DNA of 64,000 nt from Agreia sp. COWG. GTDB taxonomy: Bacteria; Actinomycetota; Actinomycetes; Actinomycetales; Microbacteriaceae. Location: positions 2,976,001 through 3,040,000 of the forward strand of contig NZ_LR882035.1 of the NCBI RefSeq assembly GCF_904528075.1. Reading direction: 5' to 3'. The position numbers and the translations under genes were made by a program. Shown here piece after piece: positions 58,726-64,000 of the stretch. The notes under the pieces are model-generated. The model was not told where the DNA came from. It saw nothing but the letters and a program-made list of their open reading frames with translations, and did not search any database. The first letter of the stretch is position 1, and every line of letters begins with the position of its first letter.

Positions 58726-59318
58726 CGTGCGAGGAGCGCGATCGCCACCATCGCGACCCACGCCAGCACGGCCACGTAGAGCAGCCGTTCGACCAGTCCG
58801 AAGAAGCGCTTCAGCGGGCCGACGAGGCTTGTCACCAGGATGAGCGCGCTGAAGATCGCCATCGCCCACGAGAGAACCGCGGATGCCGGAGCGATGCTCT
58901 CGAACGCCGCATCGGCGGCGAACGTTCCTGTGAACAGGAACGCCGCCACGGTGGCCGATGCGAAGAAGGCCGTGGCCAGCAGATTGTGCCGAAGTCCGGT
59001 CTGTGTTCGCGCCTTGCCCGGCGCATCCATCGGCACCCACCCGATGGTGAGACGCGCGAAACCCAGGATGAGGAGAAAGACGATGCCGGCCGCATTCGCT
59101 TCGGTGAGAGCCTCGATGAGCGCGACCGCGAGGGTGAGCGATGCGACGCCGAGCGCGAGGGCGGCGGCGCGGTAGAACGTGAAGTAGTCGGTGATTCCGT
59201 ACTGGCTCACGGGATCGCGCAGGGGGTTCAGGCCCGTCGGCGCCACGTGCAGGTAGACGAGACACCCCAGGCAGACGATCACGCCGAGCAGCGTGATCGC
59301 TGCGATTGCCGTCACCAT
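58722..59318 (-). CDS. DUF998 membrane protein
   Basis: 198 residues, TGAAGGAG before ATG 59318. Six hydrophobic helices with the DUF998 pattern: TGLNPLRDPVSQYGITDYFTFYRAA in the first loop and helix 2, WVPMDAPGKARTQTGLRHNLLATAFF around helix 4. DUF998 is related to frizzled-like and rhodopsin-fold membrane proteins; no function is established. Its promoter lies 58 bp from the acyltransferase gene end. Confidence 0.82.
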   Translation of the reverse strand: MVTAIAAITLLGVIVCLGCLVYLHVAPTGLNPLRDPVSQYGITDYFTFYRAAALALGVASLTLAVALIEALTEANAAGIVFLLILGFARLTIGWVPMDAPGKARTQTGLRHNLLATAFFASATVAAFLFTGTFAADAAFESIAPASAVLSWAMAIFSALILVTSLVGPLKRFFGLVERLLYVAVLAWVAMVAIALLAR

Positions 59319-59376
59319 GTGAGATCTCCTTCAGCCCCGTTCGGTCGACGGCGGCATGTCCCTCGATCATGCCTCA

Positions 59377-61566
59377 CTACATGAGTCCCTGAGCCGTGAG
59401 CGCCCAGCGGATGGCGGGGGCCACGTGCTCGGAGTACTGCACGGTCATGTGCACGGTGTCGTACTTCGTGGGCAGGGTTCCGGCGAAGGCGGGGCACTGG
59501 TTGGCCGAGCAGCTGAACGGCAGCGAGCTCACGACGTGGTCGCCGGTGGTGGTGACGCCCGCCTCGAAGGCGGTCTCGAAGTCGTTCCAGGTGGCGTCGA
59601 CGTTCACAGCACAGTCGATCGGGCTCGAGACCTTCGAATAGCACTGGCCGAGCGGGGCGCCCAGCGGCGGTGGCGACAGGTACACGATGCGGCCGGCGGC
59701 GTTGTACTTGGCCGCCTCGGCCATGGTGGATGCCGCCAGGCTGGCCACCGAGAGCGGCGCGCGAGAGGGAGTCTGGCCCAGAGCGAAGGCGTTCGACATC
59801 ACGACGAGCTGGGGCGCGTCACTCTGGATGCGGGCCGCGACGTCTTGTTTGCGCTGGCCGCAGGCATCCATTACGCCGTCGCCGTCGTTCTGCACGAGCA
59901 CGTCGGTGAACCGGCATCCGTAGAGCCCGATCGTGGTGATCTGCCACTGGCCGCCGCTGGCCTCGGCGATGGCCTTGAACGCGGGCGCGTAGGCCATGGC
60001 GGTCGAATCCCCCACCAGGTACATGTGCTGCGGCGCATCCCGGCTGCCCCAGGTGCAGTCGTCGAAGCTGGGGGTGTTTCCCACGTCGAAGCAGCGCCGG
60101 GCGGGGTTGTTGTTCGACGTCTGCGACAGGGCGTCGTCAATCGAGGGTGAGAGGTTGTCTGGCCACTGGGTGGCGGTCAGCGCGGCGGCGAGGTCGGCCT
60201 GCAGTTGCACCTCGGGGTTCACATCGGCAACCACCGCCGCCACGGGGGCGGTCGCCGGCGAGTGATCGCGCAGCACGCTGAACGAACCGAGGCCCACGAC
60301 GACCCCCACGACCATGAGTGCCACTGTCGAGAGGATGACCTGGGCGCCGGTCTTGTCGCGCCACGCCTGCCAGGCCTCCCGCCGCTTCTCGCCGGAGCCC
60401 TGCCGCTCGAACAGCGGGGAGCGGTGAAACGGCTGCTCGATCATGTAGTACGAGATCAGAGAGATGGCCGCGGTGAGGCCGAAGATGATGGCCAGGGTGG
60501 TGGGCGTCTGCTCTGGCATCAGCAGCGTGGCGAAGATGAGCACCGGGAAGTGCCAGAGGTAGAGCGAGTACGACAGGGTGCCCACGTAGACGCTCAGCGG
60601 GTTGTCGAGCACGAAGAGGTAGCGCTGGCGGCCGCCGATTCCTCCGACGATGACGAGCATCGTGGCGCCCACGGCAAGGGCAGCGCCCGGGCCGGGGAAC
60701 GGCGTCGCATCGCTGACCAGCACGAACGACGCGAGCAGGGCGATGAGGCCGCCCCAGCCCAGCACGAACCGGATGCCCGTGGGCAGCCGCGCGAACAGCG
60801 GTGCGCCGATCGCCAGCAGGGCTCCGGCGCCCAGCTCCCAGGCGCGCGAGAAGGTAGAGAAGTAGGCCGCGGTCGGAGCCGACTGGGTCTGCCACAGGGC
60901 GTAGCCGAACGACGCGGCAACGAGCAGCGCCATGACCAGGGCGAGCACGATGCGGCGGCGGGCGGGCGTCTTCACCAGCGTCGCGGCGAGCGCGAGCACC
61001 ACGATCATGAGCAGCGGCCACACCACGTAGAACTGCTCCTCGACCGACAGCGACCAGAAGTGCTGCAGCGGTGATGCGGGGTCCGTGGCGTGGAAGTAGT
61101 CCGTGCCCACTGCCGTGAAGTGCCAGTTCGAGACGAAGAGCACAGAGAAGATGCCGTCCCAGGTGGTGGACAGGCTGCGAGCCGTGTTGAACAAGAAGTA
61201 GCCGACAGCGGCCGTGACCACGATCACGGTGAGCGCGGCCGGCACGATCCTGCGCACGCGGCGGGCGTAGAAGCGACCCAGCGAGATGCGCCCCGACCGC
61301 TCGTGGTCGCGCAGCAGGAGCCCGGTGATCAGGAAGCCGGAGATGACGAAGAACACGTCGACGCCGGCGAAACCGCCGCTCGGCCACGCGATCACGTGGT
61401 TCACGATCACCGCGATGACGGCGATGGCCCGCAGGCCCTGGATGTCGCGGCGCACCACGGTGGGGGAAGATGCGTCGCCTGCTACCGCGCCACCCTCAGC
61501 CGTGGCCGCCGTCTCGTCGTTACTGCCTGTCGCGCCCGGCGCATCCGTGCTGATCTTCTCTGCCAC
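59377..61566 (-). CDS. OatA-like acyltransferase with C-terminal SGNH domain
   Basis: 729 residues, GTG start. N-terminal Acyltransferase 3 membrane domain (about 40-385, ten helices): DIQGLRAIAVIAVIVNHV, SGGFAGVDVFFVISGFLITGLL, RFYARRVRRIVPAALTVIVVT, SLSVEEQFYVVWPLLM. After a linker, an extracellular SGNH hydrolase domain with block I VGDSTAMAY and the C-terminal DTVHMTVQY Asp-His pair. This is the layout of peptidoglycan O-acetyltransferase OatA and related envelope acyl transferases. Likely modifies a surface polymer. Confidence 0.93.
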   Translation of the reverse strand: MAEKISTDAPGATGSNDETAATAEGGAVAGDASSPTVVRRDIQGLRAIAVIAVIVNHVIAWPSGGFAGVDVFFVISGFLITGLLLRDHERSGRISLGRFYARRVRRIVPAALTVIVVTAAVGYFLFNTARSLSTTWDGIFSVLFVSNWHFTAVGTDYFHATDPASPLQHFWSLSVEEQFYVVWPLLMIVVLALAATLVKTPARRRIVLALVMALLVAASFGYALWQTQSAPTAAYFSTFSRAWELGAGALLAIGAPLFARLPTGIRFVLGWGGLIALLASFVLVSDATPFPGPGAALAVGATMLVIVGGIGGRQRYLFVLDNPLSVYVGTLSYSLYLWHFPVLIFATLLMPEQTPTTLAIIFGLTAAISLISYYMIEQPFHRSPLFERQGSGEKRREAWQAWRDKTGAQVILSTVALMVVGVVVGLGSFSVLRDHSPATAPVAAVVADVNPEVQLQADLAAALTATQWPDNLSPSIDDALSQTSNNNPARRCFDVGNTPSFDDCTWGSRDAPQHMYLVGDSTAMAYAPAFKAIAEASGGQWQITTIGLYGCRFTDVLVQNDGDGVMDACGQRKQDVAARIQSDAPQLVVMSNAFALGQTPSRAPLSVASLAASTMAEAAKYNAAGRIVYLSPPPLGAPLGQCYSKVSSPIDCAVNVDATWNDFETAFEAGVTTTGDHVVSSLPFSCSANQCPAFAGTLPTKYDTVHMTVQYSEHVAPAIRWALTAQGLM

Positions 61567-61674
61567 TCGTTATTTCTCTCCCCCGGCGCTTGGCCGTGAC
61601 GAGCCTACTAGCCCAGAGGAGAGCGAGAGAGCGCTCTCGGCCTGTCGCCGTGGCGCTCGACCCCGGCGCGAGAA

Positions 61675-61719
61675 GACGCGAATGGCGACTTCTTCGTGAG
61701 AGAAGTCGCCATTCGCGTC
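61675..61719 (-). terminator. Perfect 19-bp hairpin between hps and the acyltransferase
   Basis: Left arm 61675-61693 (GACGCGAATGGCGACTTCT) pairs without mismatch with 61701-61719 around TCGTGAG; it follows the hps stop by 41 bp on its transcript. Confidence 0.9.
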
Positions 61720-61759
61720 GGTTCAGTCGGGGCCTGAAGCTTGGACCCGTTAGCGAGCG

Positions 61760-62383
61760 TTAGTTGATCGCGGCGCGCAGCTCCGCAGCGGCGGCGCCCA
61801 CGTCGGGGGCACTGTAGATGGCGCTGCCGGCGACGGCGACCTGGGCGCCCGACTTCTGCACCGACGCGATGGTCTTCGCGCTGATTCCACCGGCCACAGA
61901 GAAGGCGACACCAGATGCCTCGCCCTCCTGCAACAGGGTCTCGAACGTGAAGCCGTCTTCCGCCTGCTCGTCGAGGCCCGCGTGCATCTCGACGAATTCG
62001 ACACCCAGCTCCGTGACCTGCTTGGCCCGCTCCGCCTTGTTCGGAACGCCGATCAGGTCGGCGACGATTCCCTTGCCGTGCTTCTTCGCAGCCTTGACTG
62101 CTCCCACGATGGTGCTGTCGCCGGCCAGGCCGAGCACGGTCACCAGGTCGGCACCGGCCTCGAATGCCGTGTCGGCTTCGAGCTCGCCGGCATCCATCGT
62201 CTTGAGGTCGGCGAAGACGATCTTGTCGGGGTGAGCCTTCTTGATGGCGGTGACGGCCGAGAGGCCGGCGGCCTTGATAAGCGGAGTGCCGAGCTCGAGG
62301 ATGTCGACGTGCGGCGCCGCGGCGGCCGCCAGCTCGAGAGCGGCTTCGGTGGTCAGGGTGTCCATGGCGAACTGCAGTTTCAT
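61760..62383 (-). CDS. hps: 3-hexulose-6-phosphate synthase
   Basis: 207 residues from ATG 62383 (AAGGAGC upstream). TIM barrel of the orotidine-decarboxylase suprafamily: LQFAMDTLTTEAALELAAAA, ILELGTPLIKAAG, IVFADLKTMDAGELEAD with the Lys-Asp active-site strand, and FSVAGGISAKTIASVQ. It condenses formaldehyde with ribulose 5-phosphate to hexulose 6-phosphate, the entry step of the RuMP cycle. Second gene of the phi-hps operon. Confidence 0.95.
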   Translation of the reverse strand: MKLQFAMDTLTTEAALELAAAAAPHVDILELGTPLIKAAGLSAVTAIKKAHPDKIVFADLKTMDAGELEADTAFEAGADLVTVLGLAGDSTIVGAVKAAKKHGKGIVADLIGVPNKAERAKQVTELGVEFVEMHAGLDEQAEDGFTFETLLQEGEASGVAFSVAGGISAKTIASVQKSGAQVAVAGSAIYSAPDVGAAAAELRAAIN

Positions 62384-62429
62384 GATGCTCCTTGTTGTGT
62401 GGTGGTTCTGGATCGGAAAGTCTGTGGGG

Positions 62430-63041
62430 TCATTCGATGTTCGCGTGGCGCGGCCAGAGCTCGTCACCCGAGGCGCCCGAGCGCTTCCACAGGGCGTGGA
62501 ACAGGGCGTCTCCGAGCAGCACGACCGCCTGCTCGAACAGGCCTCCGGCGTACTGAACGGATGCCGTTCCCGAGCGATCCTGCTTCGTCGCCGCCGGTAC
62601 GACCACGGCGACCGCGGCCAGCTCGGCGAGGGGAGAGTCGGCGACCGTGGTGATCACGGCGACTCGGGCTCCCGCCTTCACGGCGGTCTCGGCCGCGCGC
62701 ACGATCTCGCCGGTCGCGCCGGAGCCGCTGGCGGTCAGCAGCAGATCACCCTCGCCGATGGCCGGGGTGGTCACCTCGCCCACGACGTGGACGACGCGGC
62801 CCAGATGCATGAGGCGCATCGCCGTCATGCGCAGAGCGAGGCCGGAGCGGCCCGCCCCATGAACGAAGACGCGATCGGACTGCTCGATGAGCTCGGCCAG
62901 GGTGTCGAGCGATTCGCGCGCGTCGGCGCCGGTGCCGGTATCGCCCGTCATCAGTGTGCCGACCAGGGCATGCAGCTCGCCGTCGATGGTGACGAGAGCC
63001 TCGCCGACGGTGGCCTTCTTGTCGCTCTTCTCTGTCGTCAT
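62430..63041 (-). CDS. phi: 6-phospho-3-hexuloisomerase
   Basis: 203 residues from ATG 63041. SIS-domain isomerase: VFVHGAGRSGLALRMTAMRLMHLG, LLLTASGSGATGEIVRAAETAVKAGARVAVITT and the C-terminal SVQYAGGLFEQAVVLLGDALFHAL helix. Converts hexulose 6-phosphate to fructose 6-phosphate. Together with hps, 46 bp downstream, it detoxifies or assimilates formaldehyde. Confidence 0.95.
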   Translation of the reverse strand: MTTEKSDKKATVGEALVTIDGELHALVGTLMTGDTGTGADARESLDTLAELIEQSDRVFVHGAGRSGLALRMTAMRLMHLGRVVHVVGEVTTPAIGEGDLLLTASGSGATGEIVRAAETAVKAGARVAVITTVADSPLAELAAVAVVVPAATKQDRSGTASVQYAGGLFEQAVVLLGDALFHALWKRSGASGDELWPRHANIE

Positions 63042-63097
63042 ATGTCCAGCATGCGTGGGGCGGGCGCTCGCGGGCACCCTCCGACCGTGCAGTCATG

Positions 63098-63115
63098 CCT
63101 ACCCGAACGGGTAGG
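63098..63115. promoter_or_regulatory. Candidate LuxR operator between phi-hps and the regulator gene
   Basis: CCTACCCG-AA-CGGGTAGG, perfect 8-bp arms, in the 101-bp divergent gap. The TACCC/GGGTA halves with a 4-nt centre resemble NarL/LuxR-family sites. Target assignment is inferred. Confidence 0.65.
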
Positions 63116-63142
63116 GGGTGGGTGACAGGGTAGTTTGGCAGT

Positions 63143-64000
63143 ATGACCCACGATCTCGAGAGCGCCAGCGCCCCTGCGACAGCCGCTGCGACCGCCAATG
63201 CCACGGCCACGCGGCAGCTTGCGGCCGAGCATGCGAACACCGTGGCCGAGCAGGCAGACCGGCATGCCATCGCCCTCGAGTCGATCCTGGCCGCCCTGCG
63301 CTCGCCGCGCCTCGACGACAGGGCAGCACGCACCGTCGCCATCGAGACGGCGACCACGGCCCTGGTCAATCTGCGCATGCTCACCGACCAACAGCGCAGC
63401 AGCATGCTCGAGCCGGTGGTCAGCGCCTTCGAGCGGCTGCGCTCCGATCTGCAGCCGCTCGTGCGCCATGGCGAGCTCGACGTGCAGTTCGTGGAGCCGC
63501 CCACCACGGGAAGGGCGCTGCCCGGCGAGGTCGCCCATGCCGCCAGGGCCATCGTGCGCAGCTCTGTGCTCGCCCTCGCAAACCAGCGCGACACCCGGCG
63601 AGTGCGCATCCAGTGGGACTGCGACGGCCTGAACCTGCTGATCGGCATCCGCGACGACGGCCAGGGCGAGCTCACCGCGCACGACGACTCGCTGCGCCCG
63701 ATCGCGGAGCGCGTGAGCGCCCTCGACGGCTCGCTGGCGGTCGCGTCGACGGCCGGATGGGGATCGTCTCTCGACATCCGGCTGCCGCTCGACCCGCCCG
63801 CCGAGCCAGAGCCGTTCGAAGACACCGTGACCCTCTCCGACCGCGAGCGCGAGGTGCTGCGCCTGGTGATCGGCGGAGCCCGCAACCGCGACATCGCTCA
63901 GCAGCTGACGATCAGCGAGAACACGGTGAAGTTCCACATGTCGAACCTGTTGCGCAAGGCGGGGGCGCGCAGCAGGGCCGAGCTGATCGCCATGCAGCAG
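63143..64000 (+). CDS. HATPase-LuxR fused transcriptional regulator (cut by window edge)
   Basis: 286 residues are visible and the frame is open at the window end. An N-terminal helical region with a dimerisation-like pattern (LAAEHANTVAEQADRHAIALESILAAL) is followed by a HATPase_c-type domain (about 135-210: IRDDGQGE as G1, GWGSSLDI as G2) and a LuxR helix-turn-helix (TLSDREREVLRLVIGGARNRDIAQQLTISENTVKFHMSNLLRKAG). No receiver domain separates ATPase and HTH, and the N box lacks the usual Glu/Asn. Divergent from phi-hps, so it is the probable formaldehyde-response regulator. Confidence 0.85.
   Translation, partial: MTHDLESASAPATAAATANATATRQLAAEHANTVAEQADRHAIALESILAALRSPRLDDRAARTVAIETATTALVNLRMLTDQQRSSMLEPVVSAFERLRSDLQPLVRHGELDVQFVEPPTTGRALPGEVAHAARAIVRSSVLALANQRDTRRVRIQWDCDGLNLLIGIRDDGQGELTAHDDSLRPIAERVSALDGSLAVASTAGWGSSLDIRLPLDPPAEPEPFEDTVTLSDREREVLRLVIGGARNRDIAQQLTISENTVKFHMSNLLRKAGARSRAELIAMQQ

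Overview
The window is high-GC, densely coded actinobacterial chromosome. The codon habit (frequent GCATCC and GGATGC Ala/Ser/Asp steps), a mycothiol-type ArsC, an LAxTG (class E sortase) cell-wall anchor and small Asp23/CsbD stress genes point to a Microbacteriaceae-like genus; that placement is inference. I see no rRNA, tRNA, CRISPR array, insertion sequence or prophage. About 76 protein genes are called, most as single genes or 2-6 gene operons next to their own regulators, with many inverted-repeat terminators and several clear operators. Layout, left part: a cut-off TetR gene divergent from an SDR reductase with twin operators (1-1104); an exported sedolisin protease translationally coupled to an LAxTG surface protein (1202-5346); a Tat-exported phospholipase C (5644-7836); a MarR/VOC pair with twin operators (7903-8774); a DUF4232 membrane protein, a MazG-like hydrolase and a methyltransferase (9310-11958); an XRE-cupin regulator divergent from a four-gene catabolic-looking operon of lipoprotein solute receptor, flavoprotein monooxygenase, ureidoglycolate-lyase-like protein and HSL esterase (12041-17180); a nitrilase-permease-GntR operon (18996-22233). 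Centre: an orphan sensor kinase, 11-bp-pitch direct repeats, a Tat-lipoprotein of the intradiol dioxygenase fold and tatA-tatC-tatB (24208-28677), then a GAF histidine kinase and a CitE-like lyase. An envelope-stress island (31013-36336) holds a minus-strand asp23 operon, CsbD and small membrane or basic proteins, facing an ECF sigma factor whose operon carries a second Asp23-type protein. Right part: DeoR and DUF4406 pair, orphan ParA, an FeS-type bacterial photolyase, PadR/SnoaL pair, Na+/H+ antiporter, SDR/XRE pair, hsp20 under both a CIRCE and a HAIR-like site, a short UvrA-like ATPase, an FBP zinc protein, a second HSL esterase, terC behind a yybP-ykoY manganese riboswitch, a general stress flavin-type protein, arsC, a truncated sigma-like protein coupled to a 2'-5' RNA ligase-like protein, an OatA-like acyltransferase, and the formaldehyde-fixing pair phi-hps divergent from an unusual ATPase-LuxR regulator cut by the right edge. 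Taken together the region looks like a soil or plant-surface lifestyle set: envelope and heat stress, Mn and arsenic handling, UV repair, one-carbon detoxification and secreted hydrolases. The best leads for something little described are the sigma-like/RNA ligase couple at 57830-58725, the Asp23/ECF island, the orphan kinase with periodic repeats before the dioxygenase-tat genes, and the ATPase-LuxR fusion beside the RuMP genes.
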